A program made the translations under genes and the position numbers. Positions 1 to 12,709 of a stretch of DNA of 64,000 bases are shown here, piece after piece (the first letter of the stretch is position 1; every line of letters begins with the position of its first letter). The notes under the pieces are model-generated. The model was not told the DNA's origin and did not search any database. It was given only the letters and a program-made list of their open reading frames with translations. The stretch is from Loxodes magnus (Eukaryota > Ciliophora > Karyorelictea > Loxodida > Loxodidae): positions 18,868-82,867 of the forward strand of contig CAMPDV010002093.1 in the NCBI GenBank assembly GCA_946699065.1, in the 5' to 3' direction.

Positions 1-69
1 GGTTCATTTATAAATTATAATTAAACTTTCCTTAATATTATTATTATTTAACTAAATGTAAAATAAATA
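1..69 (+). repeat. Left terminal inverted repeat
   Basis: It begins GGTTCATTTATAAATTATAA and pairs with 6884-6953. The only difference I see is a run of three versus four A near base 25. Confidence 0.9.
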
Positions 70-1948
70 AGCTAAATTATGAAAACACTTAATAATAATC
101 TTAATTAGTAACTTATTTATTAAATTAAATGCGAATCAATAATTCTTGTAGTGGTATTTCGATCATTTAGAATTCCTTCTATTTAGAAAGTAAAATGAAA
201 GTGTATTAGTAATGGAATTTCAGATTTATTTCTAATTTTATGAATTATCTTTGATGCTAGTTTTTAGAATTTTAATTAATTTAGCTTTTTATTGCATTTA
301 CTTAAGAGAAGTTAGAATTATATTTACTAGAGCATCTTAATGTTTATTTTTTAAAAATATTCTATTTAAATCCTTCTCAAACAAAAATAAATTTCTTTAA
401 AAAAATTATTTATTTTATTACATACTCAAAAGGAAAAAATTAGCTAATATAAATTATTTATCTCAAATCAAAAGTAGATAACTAAGGTTAATAAAGATAA
501 AATGGAGAGTGTATTAATAATTCTTGATATATAAGATAGTTTATTTAACTGGCTTAAACATTTGTTAGATACCCGCAATTAAATAATATATTCACATAAC
601 AATTAAATAATTATATTAGCTTATATTAATTATTATAATATGTATTAATATAAACTTAGTTAATAATAGTAATTATCTTTATTTAAATGTAATAATACCT
701 TTAAAATTTTAGAAATAGCTAATTAGTAAATTTATATTTGTTTAAGTAGATAACTTAATGTAATTTAATTATTAATTTATAGCTTTATAAAGGGATATAG
801 ATAAGTATCTTATTTAGTAAACTATTTTAGAAATGTTCTTAAGTTATAATTATTTAGTTTTCATTAAATAAATATAAATAGTTAAGATTATTTTAAGCTT
901 TTTATGTAGTAAACCAATATAAAATTTAAAAGCTATCTAGTTTTTAATTTAGGAATCAAATAAAACTAACTTAGCATTATACTTAAGTTAATAAATAGCT
1001 TGCCTGTCTCAAGTTACATTAAATTTCTTAAAGTAAAAATAGAAAGGAAAATACTCTTATCATTTAAGTTTTAAGTAGCAGAATGAGAAATACTTTTAGC
1101 TAAATATATTAATAGACTATTTTAAAAATGAACTATCTTATAACAATCTAAAAATATAAATATTAACTCTTAATAAAAATTATTTTATTTAACCTGATTC
1201 CTTATAACTAAAAGGAAGAATTCCTTAAATAGAATATGAACATTTGAATTATTTTAATAAAAGAATGTGGGAAATTATTTAACGTATAATTATCTAAAGC
1301 ATAAACATCATAATCTAGATTTATTTTCTTAAAATAAATTTATTTAAACCATCTCTTCTACGCTTTTTATTATTTTCTTCTTATGTTTTAAGTTTTATAT
1401 GCTTTGTATTTATGGTAAATTTCTAAATGTCCTTTTTATCGAATACTCCAACAATAAAAACATGAATAGCTTATATAAATATTAATAAAAAGCTTTAAAT
1501 AGTAGCTAGTACTCCTAATATATATTAATTTTAGTGCTTCAAGGATATTTTTATTTTATCATCGTTAATTTAAGATTCAAGGTAATAAATAATCATAAAT
1601 CTTTCAGAAGAAAAATAAAGGCTGATAGAGTTGCTAAATAAACTTTTGAATTACCTATAAACTTATATTACATTAAATTATTTTTGCATTAGAATTATTT
1701 ATAATTATTTGCTTTAATCCTCTCCTTTATTAACTAATTAAATGTTTATAAGCATTAATATTTAAAATACTTGGTATAAGAATTTCTTTTAATTTTGTAT
1801 AGATTTTAACTGATTTCTCTTGAATTTCTTAATAACTTTAGTTTAAATTTATTTTATAAAGTAATTGTTAAATTGTTTATTTTCATTAATTTTAAATTTA
1901 ATTTAATTTAATTTAAATGCAACTATGATAAATTTCTTTAGATTAAAA

Positions 1949-2494
1949 ATGAAGAACATCCCTAATGTTAGTAAGATAAGTCCAGGTGTAAAAAGTTGTT
2001 TGGAATCGGCTTTCATCATACTACTGGTGATAGCAATAGAGATAATCCTTTACTTTCAAGGATAATATTATAAGCCTTGCTCAGAATTTAAATACAGTTA
2101 TAACTTATGAATACTTTAGAGGGTTCTATAGCTTTAAATCTTATCGTAGTACTTTATTTTCCTCATTTTCAAGTTCCAAGAGTAACAAAAGCTCTAAGAT
2201 AAAAGTAAAGAGAAGATGATCATTATTTTATATCTAATAAGTGTAGTGAGTTTTATAGGAGCTATTATTCTCGTATTTTGTTAGGAATATACCTAATAAG
2301 ATGAAATTTGTGGTGATTGAATTAGAGAGATAAAAGAAAATTCAGAGTAAGTGAAAAGAAATTTCTAGGTTAAACTGTTTGCTATTTGAATTTTAGCTGT
2401 ATTTTTTAATATATGTATGTATGTTAAATTAAAAGAGTCAGAATAGAAGGGCAAAGAGAGTAATGAAGTTTAGACAAGTGAAGAGTTGATTTGA
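1949..2494 (+). CDS. IR-TM family membrane protein, copy 1
   Basis: A 181-aa protein of unknown function, intact when TAA/TAG are Gln and internal TGA is Trp. Four hydrophobic segments are visible: near residues 20-36 (FIILLVIAIEIILYF), ~65-80 (ILSQYFIFLIF), ~95-115 (ILYLISVVSFIGAIILVF) and ~148-165. Conserved marks in all family members are an ESxF motif at the start of the first segment, YFQGxYYKxC after it, and a CxDWIREIKxN loop between segments 3 and 4. The Trp of that loop is TGA here and TGG in the copy at 16191. The TGA at 2492-2494 is at the same place in five paralogues and is taken as the stop. It lies about 1.9 kb inside the left element. There is no resemblance to a known family that I recognise. 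Confidence 0.7.
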
Positions 2495-5427
2495 TTCGAT
2501 TATTTTTAACTTTTATAAGTCTTTTTATTATACAATTTTTATAACTAAATCAGATTCATCTGACTACATATATTTTAAGTCTATTGGAATGAATAAATAA
2601 CAAATTTTATTTTCTTTTGTGAAGATCTGAGTTTATTAATAACTTATTTCTTGCAATATTTTAGGTAAATAAATATAATAATTCTAAGAAAATATTTTAT
2701 TTATTATTAATTTAGAATGATTATACTCTTCATTATACCCTAAATTACCTTTTTTAATTTAAAATAATAAACATTTTTATCAATAAACTTCTATTTTATT
2801 TACTTTCTTAAGTGTTCTAGATAATTTTTACGTTCTTGTTTGAATATTTATTTAAGATTACTCTATTATTGAGTAAAATTTTTATCATTTCTCTATTGCA
2901 ATTTTAGTTTAAGTCATTTGAAAATGAAAATTGCTAAAATAGAGTAATATTTTTCATAATCTTCGTAATTCTCAATTCTAATATCTACTTTGAAACAGTT
3001 TCTTCTCAATTTTTTGTTGTTGAGTCAATATTCTTAGTTAAGAAGTTTAATAGACGATTATCAAATATTGATTTAACAACTAATACTTAGGTTTTCTTTG
3101 TTGTGATTTAAATGTATGATCCTTTAATTTATTTTCAGTGCTTTATGTAAAATTTAGCCTTTATGATGCCTTTTATAGCTCTAAGTTCCTTGATTAAGGA
3201 ATAAATAGTTTAATTATCTTTTTGCTTATTTAATCGATAAAAGAATCTATGCTATTCTATCTAAACTTAACTAGCATTATTTTCATCCTGAACTAAATAG
3301 AAATATTTAAAGCTGTTTGCTATAATAGCGCTCTATTAAGTATTAATAAAAAGTAAGCTTATAAATCTTAATAACTAATATAGGTTTGAACATTATGGTT
3401 GCTTATTAATGCTTATATGCTTTCCTATTTAGTACTAGCAGCTATTTTAAATTAGGATTTAATTTTTAAGATAGTTTTTATTTAAAGTTATATAATAGAC
3501 TTTAAAATTGGTATAAGCAAATTAAACTTAGGCAAACTTTTATATTTAGAGTATTTTAGAAATTACTTCTTCTTAGCCTTTATATTGGTAATGCTTAAAT
3601 CTAGATAGAAAGGTGTTTATTTAGTAATAATTAGTAAATTTGATTAAATAAATCTAAGTAATTATGCCTCTATATTAATATCAAAACAGGGTATTTAGTA
3701 TTTATAGGAGATATGCTTAATTAATTTAGATTTAGTAGGATATATATTTTAGTTAGACATTTTATATCTAAAGAGTATTATAAAGTAATAAATGCTAAAT
3801 ATAAGATATATTTATTCTACCTATTTCTAGATAGTGGAATAAAAGGTTGGTAAAAGGAATTGAAAATGATTATTTAGATTTAAACCTAAACCTAATATTA
3901 AATATAAATAGCTAGAAAGATTTGTTTTAATGATATCTATTTTTAATATCTTTGATTAATTATAAAATACTTTAGCCTGCTTTATTAGAGACTAGGATAA
4001 TATCTATTTCAAACTTTAAAATAGTTAGGCTGATTCTATCTTAGTGCACTATCATAGCTTAATATCTCTAAACTTAAATTTAAAGTCAAAATATTAATTT
4101 TAATTAGAAGCTTGTCTAGCTCAAAATAGCAGTTTGCAATATCTATCACTTTTTACTTTTAGTATAAAAGTATTAATCTTGCTTAATAAGTTTGCTTATC
4201 AAAAGCACTATGCAAAGTATAAAAATAATAAGTAAATTTTAAAGGCTTTTAAGGGTTATTTAATTACTAAGTTAATGCTGTAAGCATATATGATTAAATA
4301 AGTTCATAGAAAGAGTCTCATATTTCCTTAGGAAATCATAACTTTTCTAGAATCATAATTATTCAGTTAAAGTATAAACATTTTCTTCCTCAATGCCACT
4401 GGCTTGCTAAAGGAACTACTTTATCATTTGCTGAAAATGAAAAAAGTCTAAATAAATTCGAAAGTATTAGAAATTTTAAAAAGTAAGTTATGAAATTTTA
4501 TAAAAGGAAATATCTAAATAAATATTATCTTTGACATCTTCTAATTTTGCCTATTTACCTTTATAGCATATGATAGATTTCTTAAGCAACATACTAATAT
4601 AGTTATTTGTCTAAATAATTCTAAATAAAAACATCCTTTTTCTTTATTTTTTAGAATGATGCTACTTAATCTTTAGTCTCTTCTTAACTTTATTAGATAT
4701 CCTTAGTATAGCTTCCTTAACTTGCTATATCTTAGTTATACTTTAGTGCAATGCTCTTAGTTAAATTATATAGATGTAATTATTATCTAGATATACTAAA
4801 AGCTAAGGTGTATTTAGTTATAAGTTGAAATATTTCTAATATAAATGAAATTAACTATATTGGTATAAACTTAATAAGGTATAACTTTAAATATTCGTTT
4901 ATAGTAAATAAAATGCTAAAAGCATATACTTAAGAATAAAGGGCTATAGTTATCTCTATAAAATAAACATCATTTTTAATACTTGCTCATCACCTAAATC
5001 ATTACTAATATACAAAAAACTTAATAATACCAACTAAGAACTATATCCAGGTCAAATAATAGCTAGAAAGTATTTGCAATAATAAAGTAAGTTAAATAGC
5101 TTATAGATATAAATAGTAAAATAGGATTTAATTTAAATTAATCTTCTAAAGTTAACTCTCTTAGGGGAAATAAATAAATTACTTAAAGGTGAAAGAAAAC
5201 TAATTTTCTAAATATAAGCTTTTCGTGTATTTTATCTTAATTTAACCAATTTCTTTAAATTACTTTAACTCAAATCTTCATAAAGAATCTATTCATTCAT
5301 CTGTATAACCTTTATAGCCAATACTTCTTAAAAGTGATATAAAATATACATATATAAAGTAATTAACTAGAATATATAACTTAAATACTTTTATCTAAAA
5401 ATAATAATAAATCTTAAATTAGTCTAG

Positions 5428-5967
5428 TCAGATTATCTAATTACTTATCTCAACTTTACTGTCCTTACCATTATTCTCTTCTGTCTTATTAATTCTTAGA
5501 TACATACAACTGATGCAAGTAAGTACTAAAAATATTAAAATAAATGCTTTAATCTTGAAATTTCTTAATACTTAATCTGGGTTTGACTTTATATCCTCGA
5601 TATATTCTCACATTTTTCGTCTTACTCCTAAGTAAAATCTTATCAAATTATGATTATTATGCCTCCTATAAAGCTTACTATACTTGATATTTGTAAAATT
5701 ATACAAATCTTCTCTTAGTTTCTTTCTTACTACTCGTGTTCCTTTTTGAACTCGAAAAAGAGGAAAGTAAAGCGCAGCAGGAAAACTTAAAACTAGAGGT
5801 TTCTATTAAAGACTTAAGTAATAATTATCCTGAGAAGCATAGCAAGCTTTATAATATTACCCTTGAATCTATAAGAATATTTCTATTGTTGTGACTAGCA
5901 ATATAATGAAAGCTGATTCCATTAAAACCTTTACTCCTGGACTTACTCTATTAGCAATAGAGAGCAT
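5428..5967 (-). pseudogene. IR-TM family membrane protein, copy 2, frame-broken
   Basis: The start resembles the family (VSPGVK, then MESAFIILLV, then IQGQYYKAC). The family frame then shifts by +1 near 5820, where FFEFKKE and SIVSFIGGIIIII become readable, and shifts back near 5605 to give IEDIKSNPDQVLRNF. It ends at the usual TGA (5428-5430). The two shifts compensate, so length stays a multiple of three, but the middle is out of frame. Removal of a 16-nt intron could explain the first shift. I found no convincing GT-AG pair for the second, so it is called a pseudogene. It faces copy 1 across the element. Confidence 0.6.
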
Positions 5968-6130
5968 TTTAATATGAATAAATTTATCATAGTTCTATTT
6001 AAAGTTTAAAGCAATTTAATTAAATAGTGTAAGTAGCTTTTAGTTTAAATGTATAATGTAACTATTTGAGAGCTAATTAAAATTCTCTATAATACTATAA
6101 ACTTTATACAGTTTAGAAAATAATTAAAAA

Positions 6131-6880
6131 AGAAAAGCAAGAAACCAAGCGACTACTGAGGAACTAAAAAAACAAAGACAGAATCGAGAGTCTAGCTCAT
6201 TTTCAGAGGGAAAAGTAATGGTCGGTCTTAATGAATAAGTTAATCTTTGAATTTAAAATAATAAATTACTCTAAAATTAAAAATTGAACAAATGAAAGCA
6301 TAAGATGCAAAATAAGAAGAAATTTTCTTTAATCAAAGAGAAAAAATCTGGAATTTAATGAATTGCTTAGAAGATTAAAATAACGAATTGCTAATTCTTA
6401 AAATTTAACTGATAAAAAACAGTTTAGTAACAGAAAATTAACTTTATGAAATGTCTTAATCCAACTTCAAATAATCACAAAGAATGATTATAGAAGAATA
6501 TCTAAATTAACAACAGCATTTAGAAAAATAAAGTAAAGAACAAATTGATTCAAACCTAAGCAAAAGAATTTAGATGTTAGAAAGAAAGATTTATCCAAAG
6601 AAGAAAGTTAAGAAGTAATATAAAAATTGTTGTTCTGTGAATCTAAATATCACCTACTAAGACATTGCAAAGAATAAAGGCTACTCAAGCACAATGAAGA
6701 GCAAAGAACCTGAAGAAACCTTAATAAGCTTTGAATTACTGAATTCGGAGTTTATAAATAAAAATTACTAATAAGAAACTAAGAGATTCCTTTGTGGTAA
6801 CCATCCGCTTATAAAAAAGGTCGTGGAATACAACCACGAAAAAATGTTGTCCGCTGATACCTGGTTGAAAACCCATACGC
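6131..6880 (+). CDS. bZIP-like / coiled-coil protein in the left element
   Basis: Two frames join if a 17-nt GT-AG stretch at 6190-6206 (GTCTAGCTCATTTTCAG) is removed. The fused protein then has a basic stretch KKQRQNREGKSNGRS, matching the bZIP spacing Asn-x7-Arg-x9-Leu. It is followed by about 90 residues of Gln/Glu/Leu-rich coiled coil and a basic patch PKKKVKKQYK that could be a nuclear localisation signal. Without the splice the frames do not connect. No start codon is visible in the basic-region frame. No in-frame TGA occurs before the right terminal repeat, so both ends are uncertain. If real it would be a nuclear DNA-binding dimer encoded next to IR-TM genes. A plain coiled-coil protein is the alternative. 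Confidence 0.4.
6821..6839 (+). other. Hairpin just inside the right terminal repeat
   Basis: TCGTGG (6821-6826) pairs perfectly with CCACGA (6834-6839) across a 7-nt loop. It sits in a relatively GC-rich patch (6790-6880) that directly adjoins the right terminal inverted repeat. No counterpart is seen inside the left repeat. It could be a subterminal protein-binding site. That role is inference. Confidence 0.4.
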
Positions 6881-6883
6881 AAA

Positions 6884-6953
6884 TATTTATTTTACATTTA
6901 GTTAAATAATAATAATATTAAGGAAAGTTTTAATTATAATTTATAAATGAACC
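6884..6953 (-). repeat. Right terminal inverted repeat
   Basis: Reverse complement of bases 1-69. It ends TTATAAATGAACC, after which non-element sequence (ATTCTACCC) begins. Confidence 0.9.
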
Positions 6954-7332
6954 ATTCTACCCTTACCTAATACTTCTGTTGTACATGTTATCATAAATAG
7001 TTTGGTTTTAGTACAAAAGCTTACTATTAGATTTAATTTTAATCTAAGCATCTTAATAAATGTAGGTATTTTAAATAATTCCTTATATGATTTATTAAGC
7101 ATTTTCCTTATATACTTATATTTATAGATTCTAATTATATAGCTTAATGAGCTAATGAGAGTTCTAACAAAATATAGATAAATAGATTAAATTAATATTT
7201 ATTTAGCATTTGAAGAAAATGGTTGATAATTAAATAAAGTAACTAGGCTTATAAGTTGATAAGATAAAAATAAGCATAGCTAATTATATCTTCATTTTAG
7301 TATAAATTATATTTATTATCTATAAATTAACA

Positions 7333-7404
7333 GCCTCTATGGCTCAGTTGGCAGAGCATTCGCTTAGTAAGCGAAAGGTCCGTGGTTCGAGCCCGCGTGG
7401 AGGC
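7333..7404 (+). tRNA. tRNA-Thr (anticodon AGT)
   Basis: 72 nt. The acceptor arms GCCTCTA and TGGAGGC pair. The anticodon stem TTCGC/GCGAA encloses the loop TTAGTAA with anticodon AGT. The T arm contains GGTTCGAGCCC. A run of T follows directly and serves as a Pol III terminator. An A34 (inosine) Thr tRNA is typical of eukaryotic nuclear genomes. A near-identical gene lies on the other strand at 50825-50896. Confidence 0.97.
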
Positions 7405-10089
7405 TTTTTATTTAATAATAAATAAGATATATTATTAAATATTTAATTAATAGAATTTTAATTAAGAAAATATAATATACAAATAAGAAGATATTTAATA
7501 AATAAACTAATATTCTATTATATTTAGAAAAAGACATAACTTAAATAGATATTAAAGAAATAGAATACTAATATAATAGTTTATTTATTTTATAATATTT
7601 TTAAACTAATTATAAATATTTTCATATTTTTAATACAATTTTAATTAATACTCTTTTAAATAAATATCAACAAATTCTTAGTCTTTCTTTTGAAATGTTT
7701 TAATAATTTCAATCTATTTAAAATATTATTATTCTTAATTTATTTTAATGCTTAAAATAATTAATAAAATAACAATAAAGAGTAAGCTTTAATTCATAGA
7801 TTCTTATTAATTACTTATTTCTACTCTTATCTAAAATTACTATTTACTCTTAGTTATTAGCATTAATTAAGACTTAAAGTAGATTTTTTACCTAAATAAA
7901 AAATGAGATATATTAAAATATCTTAATATTTAATATTTTAAATATACTTTTATATCTATAAAGATTATTATCTATCATAATAGTCATATATCATATAGTT
8001 ATTCATATTCTAAACTATAAGAAATTACTTATTTACATCTTATATTTTTATTTCGTTAGAATGGATTTTTATATAATGGATGGTTTATATATGATTTAAA
8101 AACTTAAACTAAAAATAAAGAAGAAATAATAAAAAGAAATTTAAAGTTATTAACCTAAGTCTTAAACTTCAATCATATAGTGAAAAATAATTCTAAATAT
8201 TTTGGCTGTATAAAATACTTTATTTTAAATAAATTGATTTAATATTTAAAAAAGTAAAATAAAAAGAATTTCTCTAGTAAGTTTATTAATAAGCAATAAG
8301 TATAAAAAAGCAAATGCTAAAAATTATTTTATTTTAATATATTAGTATTAAATAAATTTATTTAATGAAGAAGTTGATAATAAAGTTGTATTTGTAATCA
8401 TTTAATAATAAAATTGTAGATTTAAGTTTTCTTCTTATTTATAAAAATTATTGTTTAGTTTTATTTTTAATATTTGCTAATTTTGCTGTTATTAGCTTTT
8501 TTAAGTTTTTAGAAAATATATTTAAGTTTAGAAATCAATTTTTAAAAATGTAGCTTCTATTTATCTCAAAATTTTATTAAATTTTCATGATTTAGGTATA
8601 AATTTATCTTAAGTATTATTAATCTAGGTAAATATATTTAGAAATTTAATCAAAGTTTTTAATATAGCCCTTCGAAATTCTTTCCCCTTCTATTTTTAGA
8701 TTTTTTTTAAAATAATATGAACTATTATTATTCAGTATATGGCTTGGATTTATTTGAGATAATTATTTATTCTCAATTCTAATATTAAAATTTGATGTAT
8801 TATTAAATCTTATTTATCTGACTCTCTTTATTTTATCACATTTTTTATTATTTTAGAATTATATTTAAGTGTATTGGTAGATTTTCTTAGATATTATATT
8901 ATTTTCCTTTTGGTTGGTTTTTCAAACTTTCTTAATTATTAAATATATTAATAAATCTACTTAGATTTAAGAGGGGAAAAATCTAAAATATTTAATTTAT
9001 AATATTTTTATTAAATTATCAATTTTAAACTTAAAATAATCTAAATATTTATAACTCAAAACTTAATTATTGTCACCTTTTTCTTCATAAAATTGTTATT
9101 CAACGTTTAAATTTAAAATATCTTCAAATAAATTATTAAAATAAAAGATTTAGATAGAATAAGGCATAAAATATAAAATTCCTAAATAGAATTGTAAATT
9201 AATAGATAAACTGAGTGAGAGAAATATAATAAAGAGATTTAATTGCATAATGCTCCACAATATTTAATTATAACAATTTATAAAATTAAATTAAGAGTAT
9301 AAGTCATTTTTTAATATTCAAAGCTTATGATTGAAAAGTAAAACTTTCAATTAGTATTTGATAAAATTAAAAAGATAAAATCAAAATTAACAAAATCCAC
9401 AAAATATAAAATTTATTCTTTCAAAAATTAAAAAAATTAGATAAATACTAAAATTTGTTAAAGTAGCTATAAAAATTTAGTAAGAAATAAAAGCTTAAAA
9501 CATTCAAATAAAAGTAGATATTCAAATAAAATTAGGGATTTATAAATTAGTTTAGAGTTTAAAGAAGTAATAATTTAGATTTGATGGTATTTCTAAAATG
9601 AATATACTTTAATAATAATTAGAAATGAGATTTCATAATTGGTGTAGGTAAGAATAATACTTTAGAGTAATTCTTAAATTAAGATATTAATTAATATATT
9701 TATTATTTGATTGCTAAATTCAGAATTTATATTTCTTAACTTCTATTGACTGCAGTTAAAAATTAAGTAAGTTTTGTAAAGCATTTCCTTATTAATTATA
9801 TCTTATTGACATATAATATAATTTATAAATAATTAAGATTATTATATCTTTTTACCTTGCCTAAATATTAATAAGCTTAAACATTTGCTTTAATATTTAT
9901 AAAAACTAGCCTAAGTTTAAATTTACTCTGCTTATAATAAAATTCTAAGAAATATTAAGAAAAGGATAATTATTAATTTATTAAATAGCTTTTATTATAT
10001 TAAGCTTAACTCTATTCTGGAATATATTTCAGATAAAATAGTAAAACCATTTACATGTATAAAAGCATCTTACTATTTTAAATAATAAA
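7405..10089. other. Gene-poor AT-rich stretch
   Basis: Very AT-rich DNA between the tRNA and the giant palindrome. In the reassigned code it is open but gives only Lys/Asn/Ile/Phe-rich low-complexity translations without motifs. Nothing supportable was seen. Confidence 0.5.
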
Positions 10090-10886
10090 CTAAAATTATT
10101 ATAAAATGTATATAAAAGGTTCTATTCATAAAGTTTATTACTCAATACATTTCTAAAATAAACACATTCTTATATTTTACATTAACACAAGTAGATTCTA
10201 GTTTTTATACTCTATAATAATAGAAAATATTAAGAATTTTTATAGAGTTAAATTATTATTTTCTTAGATTATGTTTATTTTTTATTTTAAATTAAAGATT
10301 AGAAATTTTTTAATTCATTCTAATTCTAGAACTTAAGCATAATGTAAGAAAACTTGGTGATTTTTAATTTCATATTTATTCTAGCATTTATTTCAATTAG
10401 CTCTTATTATTCTAAATTATCTATTAAACTCATTTAATTTTCAAAACAATGATATATCATTAAGGCACTTGCATACTAGTAAAATTAAATACAAATTGCT
10501 TAAAAAACTTATTTAAAAGTATCATAAAATATGCTATATAAATCAAGTTTAGCTTTATTTCAGAAACATAATTAGAACACTAAGAAAAGGAAAAAGATAA
10601 ATCTAGCAATAAAATGTAAAAATTTTACTTTTTTAATTCTATTTTTATTAGCTTTTTTTTATTTAACTTATTTATCCTAAATGATAAGTCATAATTAGCA
10701 ATCAATTATTGAAGATCTTAATCTTAATTTTAATGAAATGTAGTGCTTAGTTTATTTTAATTAAATTTATATCCATCATAACTGTAACAATATGCTTATT
10801 TATTTTAATAATTAACTTTCAACTTACTTTTAAATTCATTTCTGCTTAAAACCAAATCTAACTTGGATCAATTTTTATAATTATTA

Positions 10887-11423
10887 ATGAAAAATTCCCA
10901 ACTGTCATTACAGCCAAAGCATGACTTAAAAATAATATTGGAACCCGCTTTCATCATATTCCTAGTGACACTAATAGAACTAATTATTTACTTTCAAGGT
11001 TAGTATTATAAATCTTGCTAAGATTCTAAGTATGGTAATCGTTTCTAACTCATTAACAGTATTCTATAACTGCAAATCTTGCTTTAGTATTTTATTTTCC
11101 TCATTTTTGAGTTCAATGATAAATAAAAACTATAAGACAAAAGCAAATAGAAGTTCAGCATAATTTTATACCTAACTAGTGTGGTAAGCTTTATAGGAGG
11201 CATTTCATTCATATTATGAACTAATTTTCTATAGGAATAAGAGGATAGCTGCGATGATTTAATTAGAGAAATAAAAATGAACCCGGATTAAGCAAAAAGA
11301 AACTTAATGACTAATGTGCTTGTTATAGGAATTCTATTAATAGTCTACAGCATTTCCATATATTTAAAGGTTAATGGGACGGAATAGAATAGAGAAGAGA
11401 TTAATAAAGCTGAGATGGTCTGA
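10887..11423 (+). CDS. IR-TM family membrane protein, copy 3
   Basis: 178 aa, uninterrupted. The first hydrophobic segment reads AFIIFLVTLIELIIYF and is followed by QGQYYKSC. The third segment reads LYLTSVVSFIGGISFIL. The cytosolic-type loop has a variant CDDLIREIKMNPDQAKRN, in which the usual Trp is Leu. The TGA at 11421-11423 is at the family stop position. The mirror partner in the right arm (30463-30890) is badly decayed, so this copy has been kept while its twin was lost. Function unknown. Confidence 0.65.
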
Positions 11424-12163
11424 TTCAAAAGCTTTAACTTTATTATAGATAATTATAAAAATGATACTAGATCCTCTTATAAGCATTTTCATGAATATAT
11501 AGTAGGAGAATTGCATAAATTATTTTATTTGTTTAAGATTAAATACATTTTTGCTTAGTATATTGCTCTAATTTCTAGTTTCATAAATTTAGGAAATAAG
11601 CAAACTTAGATAAAATTACACTGATAAGCTAATGGTGTGAAATATTAGTTGAAAACTAGTTGAAAACTACTTGAATATTTACTTATTATTTTAAATTTAA
11701 TTACTTTAAAACAAATTTAAGTTCTAAATAGAATATAAATCTAAGGATTATAATAACTTAAGAAATTCTAGATTACCTTTATGGTTATAAAAGTAAAATA
11801 CTTAGGTAAAAATAAATCTTTTTAATAACTTAAATACTTTCAATAGTAAGTTAGTCTCCATTTATTTTTTAGTTTTATAGTTCTAAATAAAGTTTATTAT
11901 TTTTAAATAAAGCTTTTAATTATTTTAACTTATAATAAAGGAACTATACCACAATAAATACTTAGCAATGTAGAAGAGTTATATTATGCAATTTTTAAAG
12001 TTTTCCCTTTAAATATATTAATTGCTTCAAATATATATAATTATAATCTATATAGTAAAAGTCTATGCTTAGTCCATATTAGCATAATCATTATTTAAAA
12101 TAGAAGCTATAAATACAAACCTATTAATTTATTGCCTTATATTAAGAAAATAGTTAGAAATGT

Positions 12164-12709
12164 TTAAATTACTATTAAGTTTTCTCCATTGCTTCTTTGA
12201 TTCTTTATGCTTCCATCTATTCTTCTCATCTTATAAAATAGAATTAAATCCAATGTAATTACAAAAATTGCAATAAGGCTTGCATTTATTCTTAAATTAC
12301 TTATTACTTCATTAGATATTAACCAGGTTTATCTATATCATTATTTGCATTTCTCTTCTTATTTCTAATCTAATTCAGAACCTATTAAGATTACACAAGA
12401 TCCAACAATACCTAACATACTTAAAGTATATAATATGAACTTAGCAATTTCTTTAAATCCTCTTTTAAGCTAATTTTAGTTAAACTGAAGGAAAAGGAAA
12501 AAAAAGTATTTAATAAGAACTAGCAAGGATGTGAGCTATCAGAAGAAATTAGTGTAATAGCCGAATTCGATAAGTAAGCAAGGTTTATATTGATTGGTCT
12601 ACTGATAGAGCATAAATTCCACAACAGTCACAAGCAGAACAAAGAGAATTGATTCAATTAAGTCCCTGAATTTAGAAATAGCACGAGATTGATTTGAAAC
12701 AATTTCCAT
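12164..12709 (-). CDS. IR-TM family membrane protein, divergent subtype, left copy
   Basis: 181 aa if it ends at the TAA at 12164-12166. It is almost the same as the right-arm copy at 29184-29729. It is a distant family member that keeps the motif order: LIESILFVLLVTVVEFMLY, QYKPC, a long Phe-rich second segment, and LYTLSMLGIVGSCVILI. The loop CKQWYRQTW uses TGA for the first Trp. No TGA stop lies near the family end. Either TAA ends this gene or the protein is much longer. Both arms keep the frame open over 540 bases with several substitutions, which suggests it was functional. Confidence 0.6.

Larger units (their letters stand above)
1..6953. mobile_element. 6.95-kb element with ~70-bp terminal inverted repeats
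   Basis: Bases 1-69 are repeated as the reverse complement at 6884-6953 with one single-base indel. Between them lie an intact IR-TM gene (+), a damaged IR-TM gene (-) and a bZIP-like coiled-coil ORF (+). No transposase, recombinase or polymerase motif was found inside. A partial second copy of bases ~962-4985 lies at 59985-64000, so the unit is repeated. The window starts exactly at the left repeat, so target-site duplication and any further extent of the left repeat cannot be checked. It could be a non-autonomous DNA transposon, a germline-limited element or an unknown class. Confidence 0.75.
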
